From Desulfobacterales bacterium (lineage in GTDB: Bacteria; Desulfobacterota; Desulfobacteria; Desulfobacterales; JAUYIZ01), in NCBI GenBank assembly GCA_030688615.1, contig JAUYIZ010000099.1:1-46659 (forward strand): DNA of 46,659 nt, given 5' to 3'. The notes under the pieces were generated by a model. The model saw nothing but the letters and a program-made list of their open reading frames with translations, did not search any database and was not told the DNA's origin. Each line of letters begins with the position of its first letter. Within the stretch, counting starts at the first letter, position 1. The position numbers and the translations under genes are program-made. This document shows, one piece after another, positions 6,847 through 16,035 of this stretch.

Positions 6847-8434
6847 TGGTCTCCCGCATCAGGATTTCAAGAACTTTTCTTGCAGCATCCTGCTCGGCGG
6901 CCTTTTTACTCTTACCGCTCCCTTCCATTTGCAGAGAATCTATCATGATCTGCACATGGAAGGTTTTGTCATGATCCGGGCCTTCTTCCTGAACCACCCT
7001 GTAACTGGGGATACCTTTCTGCCGAACCTGGGTAAGCTCCTGGAGCTGGCTTTTACAATCCTGCGGCAGGGCGGTTGTCCATGTGGCGTCAATGAGGGGG
7101 CCGAAAAGTTCACTGACAATCCGGTACGCAGCCTCAAAGCCGCCGTCAGTGTACACCGCAGCGATGACGGCTTCAAACGCGTCCGACAAAATGGATTTTT
7201 TCCCCTGGCCGTTTGTCTGGACTTCACCTTTGCCAAGAAATATATAAGTTCCCAGATCAATGGTTTTGGCAATTTCAGCCAACTGCCCTTCATTCACCAG
7301 GTTGGCCCGCATCTTGGACAAATCCCCCTCGTTCAGATTCGGATGCTTTTGCATCAACAAATCTCCCGCCACGAGATTGATGACCGCATCCCCTAAAAAT
7401 TCAAGCCGTTCGTTGTCCTGAAGTGTCCCATCTTCCTGTTCATTCACAAACGAACTGTGGCAGAGCGCCTCCTGCAGTAAATCCGGGCGATGAAATTTAT
7501 AGGCCAGTTTCTGTTCCAGTTCATCCAAGTCTTTCCGACCCCTCCGAAGCACTTCCTGAACCGAACCTGATTTAACAATTTTTTCATACAGCTCATAAGG
7601 AACGAAAAGTCCGCCATTACCGGAACCCATCTTAATGCCGGGTTTTAAATCGCCGTGAAAATCCGTCCCCCCGGTTTTGAGCAAACCAATGCGGTCGGCA
7701 AGCTCTGAATAATAGGCGATGTATTCGGGCGAATGTTCCGGATAGTAAACCTCGATGCCTTTGAGTCCAAATGTCTTTAACCGGGCAATCAGGGCCTCAA
7801 GGGATTTGTCGCTGTCGGTCTGAACCAGGATGGGGTGAGCCAGGACAGGAATGCCCCCGGCCTTTATGATAATTTCAATGGCGCGGGCACAATCCAGGCG
7901 ATACTTGTCCGCATAAGCCGGTTTGCCATGGCCGATGTATTTGTCAAAAGCTTCATCGATGGATTTTACAAACCCCTTTTTAACCATCACCCTGGCAATG
8001 TGGGGCCGTCCGATCAAACTCTCACCGGCTTCCATTTCCACATCCGCCAGCGAGATGTTAAACCCGCAATCCCTCAGGCGCTGGATGATACGAGGATTTC
8101 TATTTCTTCTGGCCTCCTGCAGATCCTCCAGGGTAGCATTTAATTCGCCATGATCCAGGTCTATGGCATACCCGAGGATATGGAAACTGCCTTTTGCCTC
8201 GAACGGCGGCGGAAGCGCCGCACTGATTTCGATACCGGTGAGAAATTTCAGAGACGGGGGGATGCCGATTTGGGCCGCTTTCCGCGAGCCTTCAATTGTG
8301 TCGTGGTCTGTGATGGCAATCGCGCCGAGGTTAAGGTTTTGGGCCAGGGAGAGGATTTCATGCGGCGACAGGGTGCCATCGGATGCGTTGGAATGGATAT
8401 GAAGATCTATTCCAGCAGGTTTGCTATAAACCAA
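6839..8434 (-). CDS. PHP-domain phosphoesterase (RNase AM/TrpH-like) fused to ribonuclease III
   Basis: One uninterrupted 531-codon frame carries two enzymes. Residues ~7-290 are a PHP domain of the TrpH/YciV (RNase AM) type with the metal-ligand motifs DLHIHS (10-15), TDHDT (42-46), GIEIS (67-71), RPHIA (143-147), VLAHP (197-201) and TDFH (257-260). Residues ~303-452 are the RNase III catalytic domain with NERLEFLGD (341-349; Glu345 and Asp349 catalytic) and DAFEA (418-422; Asp418, Glu421). Residues ~458-527 are the double-stranded RNA-binding domain. The linker between the two parts is only about 15-20 residues. Both halves keep their catalytic residues. In E. coli, RNase III cuts pre-rRNA and RNase AM trims rRNA 5' ends, so the fusion may combine cutting and trimming. 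It overlaps the dksA-like gene by 11 bases. Confidence 0.93.
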   Translation of the reverse strand: MVYSKPAGIDLHIHSNASDGTLSPHEILSLAQNLNLGAIAITDHDTIEGSRKAAQIGIPPSLKFLTGIEISAALPPPFEAKGSFHILGYAIDLDHGELNATLEDLQEARRNRNPRIIQRLRDCGFNISLADVEMEAGESLIGRPHIARVMVKKGFVKSIDEAFDKYIGHGKPAYADKYRLDCARAIEIIIKAGGIPVLAHPILVQTDSDKSLEALIARLKTFGLKGIEVYYPEHSPEYIAYYSELADRIGLLKTGGTDFHGDLKPGIKMGSGNGGLFVPYELYEKIVKSGSVQEVLRRGRKDLDELEQKLAYKFHRPDLLQEALCHSSFVNEQEDGTLQDNERLEFLGDAVINLVAGDLLMQKHPNLNEGDLSKMRANLVNEGQLAEIAKTIDLGTYIFLGKGEVQTNGQGKKSILSDAFEAVIAAVYTDGGFEAAYRIVSELFGPLIDATWTTALPQDCKSQLQELTQVRQKGIPSYRVVQEEGPDHDKTFHVQIMIDSLQMEGSGKSKKAAEQDAARKVLEILMRETNG

Positions 8435-8786
8435 GTGCTTTTTCTAACGCCTCCTCTTTGGTTTTACATTCGATACACTGCGCGGTTACCGGCCGGGCCT
8501 TCAGGCGTTTGATTGAAATATCTTCGCCGCATTCTTCACATATGCCGAACGTGCCGCTCTCCATACGGTCCAGCGCCTCTTTTATCTTGCTGATCAGCTT
8601 GCTTTCCCGGTCCCGGATGCGCAGCATAAAATTCCTGTCCGCTTCCAGCGAAGCCCGGTCCGTGGGATCGGGAAAATTTTCCGTGGGAACCGTCATCCCG
8701 GTAACCGTGCTGCCCGCTTGTTTTAAAAGCTCTTCAAGATGATCGTTCAGGTACTTCCTGAAAAAATCTAAATCTTTTTTTTTCAT
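8424..8786 (-). CDS. DksA/TraR-family zinc-finger RNA polymerase regulator
   Basis: The 120-residue protein has the DksA layout: an N-terminal helical hairpin, the coiled-coil tip DPTDRAS (40-46) with the two acidic residues needed for action on RNA polymerase, and a C4 zinc finger CEEC...CIEC (Cys83, 86, 104, 107). DksA acts in the polymerase secondary channel with ppGpp to adjust rRNA and amino-acid promoters. An AAGGGTG site lies just upstream of the ATG. It is followed with overlap by the PHP-RNase III gene, which may couple control of rRNA synthesis to rRNA processing. Length is slightly shorter than E. coli DksA (151). Confidence 0.88.
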   Translation of the reverse strand: MKKKDLDFFRKYLNDHLEELLKQAGSTVTGMTVPTENFPDPTDRASLEADRNFMLRIRDRESKLISKIKEALDRMESGTFGICEECGEDISIKRLKARPVTAQCIECKTKEEALEKALGL

Positions 8787-8882
8787 GGCATCACCCTTGC
8801 GTCCGTATTGTTCAACCCAGTGTTTGGAACGCAGATGATAGCCTCATTGATATGTATTGTAAAGGAAAAAGTTGAACCGGCA

Positions 8883-9821
8883 TCATGTCACGGACGAAAA
8901 AAATTTTTCCAGCGTCTGCATATTATTCAGGGTAAACAGTTTACAGGAATGCTCCCGGGGCAATATTTTCCTTAACAGCCCCGTGAGCACATTCCCCGGG
9001 CCGACTTCCGCAAAAATTTCAACTTCCTCTGCCATGAGTTTCACCATGGAATCATACCACCTGACCGGGCTGCACAACTGACGTGCCATGACCGCCGGAA
9101 TTTCTTTCGGGTCCATCACCACGTCCGCGGAAACATTATGGATGACCCGGTGCCGGGGCGCGGCAAACGAAAAGGCTGCCAGATAATCTCCAAATTCTTC
9201 TTCAGCCCCTTTTATCAATTCGCTGTGCCAAGCACCGCTGACTTTCAAGGATACGGTTCTTGCCCCCTTGGATACCGCATATTCGGAAACCTTTTCCACC
9301 GGGCCGGGCGCCCCTGTAATGACGACCTGAAACTCCGTGTTGTGATTGGCCACCGAAACCGGGGCATCGGTCCGGAGTTTGGCGATGAACCCCTGGATAT
9401 CCTGGACGGGAAGCCCGATAATCGCATGCATGGCGCCTTTATGCTTCAGCGATTCCCGGTGCATCAGGGTTCCCCGTTTAAAAACAAGTTCTACGGCATC
9501 CTTGGCAGATATCACCCCGGCGCCGCAAAGCGCACTGTATTCCCCGAGACTGTGCCCTGCCGAAACATCCGCCCGGATCCCTTCTTTCTCGAGGGCCGCA
9601 AGAACGGAAAGATTCACCGCGGTGAGGGCGGGCTGCAGGTTAACCGTCGCCGTCAGATCTTCCATGGGGCCTTTAAAACACAGCCGGGAAATATGACACC
9701 GGGTAACCTCATCCACCATATCAAAAAGTTCCCGCACAAAATCATATTCCTGATATAGATCCAATCCCATCCCTACGGACTGGGAACCTTGTCCCGGAAA
9801 AAGAAAAGCGATTTTCTCCAA
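8883..9821 (-). CDS. fabD: Malonyl-CoA:ACP transacylase
   Basis: It loads malonyl groups onto acyl carrier protein for fatty-acid synthesis. The 312-residue product has the N-terminal GQGSQ (10-14), the nucleophile elbow GHSLGEYS (Ser91) and the catalytic His in SGAWHS. The TTG start is supported by GGAGAGG just upstream; the next in-frame candidate starts would cut off the GQGSQ region. It begins 11 bases after hemA in the same minus-strand train. Other fab genes are not in this window. Confidence 0.95.
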   Translation of the reverse strand: MEKIAFLFPGQGSQSVGMGLDLYQEYDFVRELFDMVDEVTRCHISRLCFKGPMEDLTATVNLQPALTAVNLSVLAALEKEGIRADVSAGHSLGEYSALCGAGVISAKDAVELVFKRGTLMHRESLKHKGAMHAIIGLPVQDIQGFIAKLRTDAPVSVANHNTEFQVVITGAPGPVEKVSEYAVSKGARTVSLKVSGAWHSELIKGAEEEFGDYLAAFSFAAPRHRVIHNVSADVVMDPKEIPAVMARQLCSPVRWYDSMVKLMAEEVEIFAEVGPGNVLTGLLRKILPREHSCKLFTLNNMQTLEKFFSSVT

Positions 9822-9832
9822 CGTCCTCTCCG

Positions 9833-11110
9833 TTAAATGTCTTCATCAAGATTGAAAAGCTTACGGGTATAATCGATATAAACCGATTTGCCGGCTGCAT
9901 GAACACCGTTCTGCTTTAAAAAAAGCATTGGATCGTGAAGAATTTTGTTGAGCATGGCATTGGTCATTCTATCGATCGCCCGGCGATCATCCTCGGAAAG
10001 ATGCCCTAAGGACTGAATGGTTTTTTTAAACTCCGCCTGGGCGATGGCTTCCATTTTATTGCGCAGCGCTATGATCGTTGACACGACATCCAGGCTTTCA
10101 TACCACTGCTGGAAGCGGACCACCGCCTCGTTGATAATTCGGTCCCCTTTTTTGGCCTCTTTCTTTCGATCTTCAATATTTTCATTGATGACCCCTTTCA
10201 AATCATCAATATCATATACATAGGCGTTCGAAAGGCGGTTGATTTCCGGATCAATATCCCGCGGCACGGCGATATCGATAAAAAAGATCGGCCGATTTCG
10301 CCGGGTGTGCATCACGTTTTTGACCTGGTCGCGGAAGATGACAAAATCGGGCGAGCCGGTAGAGCTGATGATAATATCTGCAAATTTAAGGTGTTCCGTA
10401 ATTTCTTCAAATTGAATCGCCCGGCCCTTATATTTTTGAGCCAGTTCGATGCCCCGCTGAAAGGTCCGGTTTGCCACGGTGATGTCCAGGGCTTTGTTGC
10501 GAATCAAATGTTCCACGGCCAACTCGGCCATCTCTCCTGCACCCACAAGGAGAACCTTTTTCCCTTCAAGGACGCCGAATATTTTTCGGCCCAGTTCAAT
10601 GGCCGCATAACTGATGGATACCGCATGATCCCCGATCCCGGTCTCACTCCGGACCCGCTTTGCGACCACAAAAGCCCTATGAAGCATACGGTTTAAAATA
10701 ATTCCCGCAGCCTTTTGCTGGGTTGCCACCCGATAGGCCTCCTTGATCTGCCCCAGGATCTGAGGCTCTCCCACAACCATCGAATCCAGACTGGAAGCCA
10801 CCCGAAAAACATGCCGGACCGCATCCTGCCCGCAGTAAACATAAAGGGCATTTTCAAAATCCGCCACGGGCACGCTCTGGAAGCTGGAAATATATCCTTT
10901 GACATATTCTATGGCCTTGGGGCCGTTGTCCGTTGTCAAAAGAATTTCAACCCGGTTGCAGGTGGAAATGACCAGCGCCTCTTTGATGTCCGGCTGATGT
11001 TTTAAATTTTCCAGGGCCGCGCGTGTCCCCTCATCGGAAAAGGCGATACACTCCCTCAACTCCACGGGAGCGGTATTGTGATTGAGCCCTATTAATAAAA
11101 TTTCATCCAT
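9833..11110 (-). CDS. hemA: Glutamyl-tRNA reductase
   Basis: It reduces glutamyl-tRNA(Glu) to glutamate-1-semialdehyde, the first step of C5 tetrapyrrole synthesis. The product (425 residues) shows GLNHNTAPVELRE near the N-terminus, the catalytic Cys51 in STCNRVEI, a Rossmann segment VGAGEMAELA, and the helical dimerisation domain at the C-terminus. The start at 11110 is chosen because the upstream in-frame ATG at 11170 would add 20 residues lying inside the end of ccsB. It sits in an operon with ccsB and sirC, as is common in delta-proteobacteria. Confidence 0.95.
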   Translation of the reverse strand: MDEILLIGLNHNTAPVELRECIAFSDEGTRAALENLKHQPDIKEALVISTCNRVEILLTTDNGPKAIEYVKGYISSFQSVPVADFENALYVYCGQDAVRHVFRVASSLDSMVVGEPQILGQIKEAYRVATQQKAAGIILNRMLHRAFVVAKRVRSETGIGDHAVSISYAAIELGRKIFGVLEGKKVLLVGAGEMAELAVEHLIRNKALDITVANRTFQRGIELAQKYKGRAIQFEEITEHLKFADIIISSTGSPDFVIFRDQVKNVMHTRRNRPIFFIDIAVPRDIDPEINRLSNAYVYDIDDLKGVINENIEDRKKEAKKGDRIINEAVVRFQQWYESLDVVSTIIALRNKMEAIAQAEFKKTIQSLGHLSEDDRRAIDRMTNAMLNKILHDPMLFLKQNGVHAAGKSVYIDYTRKLFNLDEDI

Positions 11111-11147
11111 AACTGACGGAGTCCCTGACAAAATTTCCTGCTGTGGA

Positions 11148-11969
11148 CTACCAACCGGTAAATTGCCCATGATGTCCTTTCAGCAGGAAGTTGACCCCCA
11201 AAAAAGTAAATAAAAGAACCCCGAATCCGATAATGGACATGGTTGCCGCCCGGCGGCCCCGCCAGCCCATGGTAATTCGCCCATGGAGCAGAGCCGCATA
11301 CAAAAGCCACGTGATGGCGGACCAGACTTCCTTCGGATCCCAGCCCCAGAAACGGCCAAAAAACGATTTGGCATATATGATGCCCGTAACGAGCCCGAAG
11401 GTCAGCATGGTAAAGCCGAGTACGAGGCAGGCATACCCGGTCGTATCGATCAGGTCCAGAGACGGAAGTCGCCTGAAAAAAAAACCGTGATTTTTGGTTT
11501 TAATGGCGTGCTCCTGAAGAAGATATAACAACCCGGCCCCGCAGGCAAGCGCCAAGGACGCTTCGCCGACAAAAATTGCAACGATGTGAAATAAAAGCCA
11601 TAAATTTTTTAAAAAAACCTGCCCGGACATGGCCGTTTTTGGCAATTGAGACGCCGCGATCATAACCAGGGCCGCCAGCGGCGCCGTATAAATCCCGAGG
11701 ATCCTGATTTGAAACCTGAACTGAAAGGCCACAAAAACCCCCACAATCGCCCAGGTCGCCAGCACCAGGGTTTCATAAAGATTGCTCACGGGAATATGGC
11801 CGGAAACGAAATACCCGAACCCGATGGCCGCAGAGTGGAAGAAAAACCCGGCCAGCAACAACCCGTATCCGGCTTTAAACAGATAGTTTTTCTGGAAAAT
11901 AAGATACTTGATATATCCGGCCGTACTTAACAGATAGAGAACGGTCGTGATAGTTGTCAAAATTTCCAT
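11148..11969 (-). CDS. ccsB: Cytochrome c assembly protein, CcsA/HemX type
   Basis: This is a 273-residue polytopic membrane protein with about eight hydrophobic segments and the haem-handling WWD-like motif WGWDPKEVW at about 226-234, followed by ITWLLYAALLHGR. It belongs to the CcsA/CcmC/HemX family. Placed directly between sirC and hemA it could be either a System II cytochrome c synthase part or the HemX protein that modulates HemA; the two are not separable by motif alone. The gene starts 3 bases after sirC ends. Confidence 0.88.
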   Translation of the reverse strand: MEILTTITTVLYLLSTAGYIKYLIFQKNYLFKAGYGLLLAGFFFHSAAIGFGYFVSGHIPVSNLYETLVLATWAIVGVFVAFQFRFQIRILGIYTAPLAALVMIAASQLPKTAMSGQVFLKNLWLLFHIVAIFVGEASLALACGAGLLYLLQEHAIKTKNHGFFFRRLPSLDLIDTTGYACLVLGFTMLTFGLVTGIIYAKSFFGRFWGWDPKEVWSAITWLLYAALLHGRITMGWRGRRAATMSIIGFGVLLFTFLGVNFLLKGHHGQFTGW

Positions 11970-11972
11970 GGA

Positions 11973-12650
11973 TTACACCGCCGTCGTAGTTTCTTGACCC
12001 ATGAGTTTTTCGAATTCATATCCTTTACCCAAAATACGCAAAAGCAGAGCATCGACGGCATCCTTATTTTCTTCCCGGATCATTTCAAGGAGCCCGCCTT
12101 CAATGAGTAGCTCGAACAGAGGTTTGTGCACTTCCGGTTCATGTTTCGCACGTAAAAGTTTACTTCGTATCGCGCCCATTAACCGTAAAAAAACAGCATA
12201 TTCGTCTCCGAAATAACTTTCAAGATCCCTGCGCAGTTTTTTGGAAAACGCCGGGCTTTTTCCCGAGGTGGAAATGGCAACGATCAGATCCCCCCGGTTT
12301 ACGATGGACGGCACGATGAAATTGCTGGCCTTGGGCTGGTCGGCGATATTGCACAGTTTACCCCGGCGTTCCGCATCGGTGTGGATTTGCAGATTCAGCT
12401 CTTCATTATCCGTCGCGCCGATAACAAGGAACATGCCGCCAAGGTCTGAACTCTCGTAAGGCCTAGGCCGCCACCGGACGGAACCGGCAGCGGCAAGCTG
12501 TCGGATTTCCCCGGATGCCTCCGGACTGACCACCGTGACCCCGGCGCCGCAGGATAAAAGGGTCCCGACTTTTCGGGTGGCCACCGGCCCGCCGCCCACC
12601 ACCAAGCACTTGCGGCCCTGTATATCCAGATTAATGGGGTAATATCGCAT
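11973..12650 (-). CDS. sirC: Precorrin-2 dehydrogenase (sirohaem synthase N-terminal domain)
   Basis: It oxidises precorrin-2 to sirohydrochlorin with NAD+. The 225-residue protein matches the NAD-binding/dimerisation half of CysG: CLVVGGGPVATRKV (15-28), then VIGATDN, CNIADQ, FIVPSIVNRGDLIVAISTSGKSPAFSK. The methyltransferase half of CysG is absent, so another gene must supply it. With hemA this supports sirohaem or haem d1-type tetrapyrrole supply, needed for dissimilatory sulfite reductase; that role is inferred from the likely host. Confidence 0.93.
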   Translation of the reverse strand: MRYYPINLDIQGRKCLVVGGGPVATRKVGTLLSCGAGVTVVSPEASGEIRQLAAAGSVRWRPRPYESSDLGGMFLVIGATDNEELNLQIHTDAERRGKLCNIADQPKASNFIVPSIVNRGDLIVAISTSGKSPAFSKKLRRDLESYFGDEYAVFLRLMGAIRSKLLRAKHEPEVHKPLFELLIEGGLLEMIREENKDAVDALLLRILGKGYEFEKLMGQETTTAV

Positions 12651-12692
12651 AAGTGATAATTTTGAATTCTTTCCATTTTTGGGGGCAAGTTA

Positions 12693-13517
12693 TCATACTG
12701 GAACAAAACTTTCAACACCCCCTGGAAACGGCGCGGGAATTCGGATTTTCATCAGATCTTGCGCGATCACCAGGGGACCGGTGTAGGTTTTGCGGCATTC
12801 GTGCACCAGGTCGACATGATCGCACTCGGGGTAAAAGTGGGTCAGAACCAATTGGCGCACATGGGCCCGGGACGCAATGTCACCGGCCAGCGAAGGCGTA
12901 AGATGCCCTTCAACCTTCATGGCATCGGGCAGGGCGGATTCACAGATCAACAGGTCCGCATTTTCAGCCAAAATCACCAGGTTTTCACAATAATCCGTAT
13001 CCCCCGAATATACGATGGACAGCCCGTCGGGTCCGGTCAGCCGGTATGCAATGCTTTCGTCCCGGTGCCTCATGGGCATGGATTCCACGGTGACGCCTTT
13101 AACGCGGCAGACATCAGGACCGTGACTGTCCATTTCCTTCAAATTTAAAAGCCCGGGGGCAAGTTCGATCCAGGACCCGTAAACGTTTTTCAATTTGCCG
13201 AAGAAATCTGAAAATCCTTTTCCGGCCACTATCGTCAAGGGGGTTTGACGCTGGGCCGGGTCCGGATATTTGGTGGCAAACAGAAACGAGGCCAGTTCCC
13301 CGGTATGATCCGGATGGAAATGAGTCAACAGAATAAAAGAAATATCAAAAATCGTTGTGCCGGTTTCCAGCAGCCGCCACATGGTACCCGGGCCGGCATC
13401 GACCAGGAACCTTACCCCGTCCAGGAGGATCAGGGCCGAAGCGGCGCTGCGCTTCAAAGACGGCACACAGGTGCCGGAACCCAGAATAATTACGCTCGGT
13501 TCGGCTGTTGAGATCAT
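12693..13517 (-). CDS. MBL-fold metallo-hydrolase (RNase Z-like)
   Basis: A 274-residue metallo-beta-lactamase-fold protein. The zinc motif HFHPDHTGEL lies at about 66-75, with the later ligands in YSGDTDY and LTHFYPE, as in RNase Z-like hydrolases. It lacks an obvious RNase Z exosite arm, so tRNA 3' processing is possible but not shown. Its ATG overlaps the stop of the DHH phosphoesterase gene (ATGA), suggesting coupled translation and a shared nucleic-acid or nucleotide role. Confidence 0.85.
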   Translation of the reverse strand: MISTAEPSVIILGSGTCVPSLKRSAASALILLDGVRFLVDAGPGTMWRLLETGTTIFDISFILLTHFHPDHTGELASFLFATKYPDPAQRQTPLTIVAGKGFSDFFGKLKNVYGSWIELAPGLLNLKEMDSHGPDVCRVKGVTVESMPMRHRDESIAYRLTGPDGLSIVYSGDTDYCENLVILAENADLLICESALPDAMKVEGHLTPSLAGDIASRAHVRQLVLTHFYPECDHVDLVHECRKTYTGPLVIAQDLMKIRIPAPFPGGVESFVPV

Positions 13518-14509
13518 TTTATGCCGCGCCCTGCCTTTTTCTCAATTTGACCCACGATCCAGCTGAGCATTCTTTTTTCATCTTTATGGTCCACAAGTGC
13601 CCGGATATCCGGGAGCAGAATTTCAGCCCGGGCCATGCTCTTATGGCCGCCGGCCGAGCCGAGGCGGCCGAAGGCTTTCGCAGCCACCTTGCCGGCATCT
13701 TTGCGCAGACCGTCATTTCTGAACACGATGATCAGTTTGTTTTCACAGGACCCGGCGACAATACTCCAGGTGATCGAATGCACTCTCATAAAAAAATCGG
13801 CGATCAATACACAAACATCTCCGTTGCCCACGGGGCCGAGATTGACGAATATCCTGGATCGGTTGATCCGCATGGTCAGCAAGGCGTCCTTAAAATGTTT
13901 CAGAAAATCAAGGCGCAGATCGGCCTGTTCGATCTTGCGGGCAAGATGTATGTTGGCATGCCGGAAAAGAAACTGAAACGCCTTGAGATCTTCGCTCAAG
14001 GTCTTGCGCTCGAAATTGCTGGTATCGGTCTTAATGGCACAAAACAGGCCGGTTGCCAGTTTGGCCGACGGCTTTATTTTCGCAGATCTCAAATATTCCG
14101 TCAGGATGCTGGCCGTCGCGCCGTAGCGGGGCCGTATATCCTGGTAAAGGGCTTTCAGGCCGGTTTCAGGGTGATGGTCAATCACCACATCCGCTCTGAA
14201 TTTTAGAAAAGTTTCATGGTGACTCGGTTGAGAGTCCACGATGACGACACGGGAATACCGGTCTGTGTCGATTTCATTGAGCGGTTTCAGTTTCACCCCC
14301 AACAGTTGAATCAGGGCGATGTTGTCCGGGCGTTCGACAATGTTAACGCTGGCTATGGTTGTGGAGGCGACTTTCCGCCAAAGCAGCCTTTTGACGGCCA
14401 TGGCGCTGGCAATGGCATCCGGGTCGGCATTGATCAAAATCAGGACATGCGCATCGTTTGGAAAGCAGCTGTAAAAGCTTCTTAATTTTTTGGTTGTCGA
14501 ATAGGTCAT
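13514..14509 (-). CDS. DHH-family phosphoesterase (NrnA-like)
   Basis: The 331-residue protein is a DHH/DHHA1 phosphoesterase. Metal-ligand motifs are NADPDAIASAMA (27-38), VIVDSQPSHH, and the name-giving VIDHHP; the C-terminal DHHA1 domain has GSAGGHKSMAR. NrnA-type enzymes degrade oligoribonucleotides or phosphoadenosine phosphate, and relatives cleave cyclic dinucleotides. It is the first gene of the long minus-strand train and is divergent from the V-ATPase operon with 140 nt between them. Confidence 0.87.
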   Translation of the reverse strand: MTYSTTKKLRSFYSCFPNDAHVLILINADPDAIASAMAVKRLLWRKVASTTIASVNIVERPDNIALIQLLGVKLKPLNEIDTDRYSRVVIVDSQPSHHETFLKFRADVVIDHHPETGLKALYQDIRPRYGATASILTEYLRSAKIKPSAKLATGLFCAIKTDTSNFERKTLSEDLKAFQFLFRHANIHLARKIEQADLRLDFLKHFKDALLTMRINRSRIFVNLGPVGNGDVCVLIADFFMRVHSITWSIVAGSCENKLIIVFRNDGLRKDAGKVAAKAFGRLGSAGGHKSMARAEILLPDIRALVDHKDEKRMLSWIVGQIEKKAGRGIK

Positions 14510-14585
14510 TTCAGAAATGATACGTTGATTTCGGTGATATTACAAATATTTTTATCGGAAAGTTTATTTCAAATCGAAAATTTTC

Positions 14586-14614
14586 TTGACACGACACCCT
14601 CTTCCTTATATTTA
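14586..14614 (+). promoter_or_regulatory. Promoter of the V-type ATPase operon
   Basis: A perfect TTGACA (14586-14591) is followed by 17 nt and TATTTA (14609-14614); an alternative -10 TATATT lies at 14607. It is about 35 bases ahead of the first subunit gene, which has its own GAAGG site. Confidence 0.65.
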
Positions 14615-14649
14615 TTTTCTCTTGGTTTAAATAAAGAAGGATTCATTTT

Positions 14650-15288
14650 ATGCAACAAAACAGGGGATACGGCAAATTGGACCTCGAAAGCATAACCAGC
14701 GCTCTGAGGGAAAAGGGGATCCGTAAAGGACAAGACGATGCCGAGCGGATAATCCGTGAGGCCAAGGAACAGGCCGCATCCATCCTCAAGGAGGCTGCAG
14801 ATGAAAAGGAAAAACTATTGCAGTCGGCCGAAGAGGAGGCCCAGCACCTGTCCAAGCAATTCCATTCCCAGATGAAGCTTGCAGGGCGGGATTTCATAAT
14901 CGGCCTGCAAAAAACCATGGAGGATACCCTGGCGCTTAAACCGATGCGCCAAGCACTTCGAGACGCTCTCTCAAGCTCCGAATTTATCAAAAAGCTCATC
15001 ATTTCGATGGTGGAGCAGTATGTGGAGGCTGATTCCCGCGCGCGGCACCAAGAACTTGAGATCACCGTGCCCGAAGGGATGAAGGAAGATGTCATGAAAG
15101 CCCTCATAGGACACATGAGGGAGCAATTGGATCTATCTCCCACCATCCTGGTAGGCAAGGGGACCGAAGGCTTTATATTTTCTCTGGGGAAAAAAGGGGA
15201 CGTGGTCATCGATGTCGAGAGCGTGATGGAGGCCATCAAGCCGTATATCTCCCAGAAGTTCCACGAGTTTTTGCAGACCGGCCTGTAG
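14650..15288 (+). CDS. atpE: V-type ATPase subunit E
   Basis: Peripheral-stalk subunit of a V-type ATPase, 212 residues. The N-terminal half is a long charged helix (EKGIRKGQDDAERIIREAK...EEAQHLSKQF), as expected for the stalk, and the C-terminal half is the globular part that holds the head. Identification rests on this shape and on its first position in a complete V-ATPase gene run in the Chlamydia/spirochaete order. The stalk partner G/H was not found in the window. Confidence 0.85.
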   Translation: MQQNRGYGKLDLESITSALREKGIRKGQDDAERIIREAKEQAASILKEAADEKEKLLQSAEEEAQHLSKQFHSQMKLAGRDFIIGLQKTMEDTLALKPMRQALRDALSSSEFIKKLIISMVEQYVEADSRARHQELEITVPEGMKEDVMKALIGHMREQLDLSPTILVGKGTEGFIFSLGKKGDVVIDVESVMEAIKPYISQKFHEFLQTGL

Positions 15289-15306
15289 CGGCAGCGGAGG
15301 ACGATT

Positions 15307-15975
15307 TTGGCCTACGAGTATCTTCTCACTGCATTGCCCCCTCTGCCGGACCAACCCGGTTCAGCCCTTCCAATTTCCGCGGAGACGCTCAGGGAGATGA
15401 TCAAGTTCGAGGAACACGAGCTGTCAGAGTTTACCGAGCATCTTTTGAGAGCCATCGATGTGCAGAACCTGGAGTTCTTCGACCTGGACAAGGAACATGC
15501 AACCCGGAAAGCAACGGAGCCGGTCGAGGGGATCAGGGACCAGAAAGACCTGCCGGCCTGGATGAAACAAGGGCTCGTTGCCACCAGCGACATCGTGTTG
15601 GATGCCTATTTCAAGCAGCTCATGGCTTTTCTGGAAGAACGGGGGGCCGAGGAGCTTATGGAGTGGTTTCGGTGGGAGATCGGCCTGCGCAATGCCCTCG
15701 TGGGACACCGGGCCAGAAAGATCGGCATACCGCCTGACCCTTATTATGTCGCCCCGGACTTTGGCCTGAAATCCATTGAGTATACTTCGGTTTTCAATGA
15801 TCTCAAGGAGCTCGACCCACAAGCCGAGCCTTTCGCAGAAGACCGCTTCATTGCCCAGGTGATGCTTGGCAGGCTCAAGTCGGCAACTCCGGAGTATGCT
15901 TTCGATTTTACAGAAATTATAGGTTATGTAATCAAGTTCCTTATCCTCGCAAGGGTTGAATACCTGAGTGAGTGA
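15307..15975 (+). CDS. DUF2764 protein, V-ATPase-associated (subunit C position)
   Basis: The 222-residue protein begins AYEYLLTALPPL and is largely helical and acidic, with no catalytic motif visible. It resembles the DUF2764 proteins encoded between subunits E and A in chlamydial and spirochaetal V-ATPase operons, where they are thought to take the role of subunit C, linking rotor to membrane part. It starts with TTG after a GGAGG site. Assignment relies on position as much as sequence. It is followed by 60 non-coding bases containing a degenerate GAGACCTTT repeat. Confidence 0.75.
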   Translation: MAYEYLLTALPPLPDQPGSALPISAETLREMIKFEEHELSEFTEHLLRAIDVQNLEFFDLDKEHATRKATEPVEGIRDQKDLPAWMKQGLVATSDIVLDAYFKQLMAFLEERGAEELMEWFRWEIGLRNALVGHRARKIGIPPDPYYVAPDFGLKSIEYTSVFNDLKELDPQAEPFAEDRFIAQVMLGRLKSATPEYAFDFTEIIGYVIKFLILARVEYLSE

Positions 15976-16035
15976 GACCTTTAAAAAATGTCATATTTTA
16001 AGGGACTTTGAAAAGGCTCAAGCAAGGAGGATGAA

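Noticed and set aside
11111-11170. 20-residue extension of HemA
   Set aside because: It overlaps the ccsB end, and the family N-terminus starts at the ATG at 11110.
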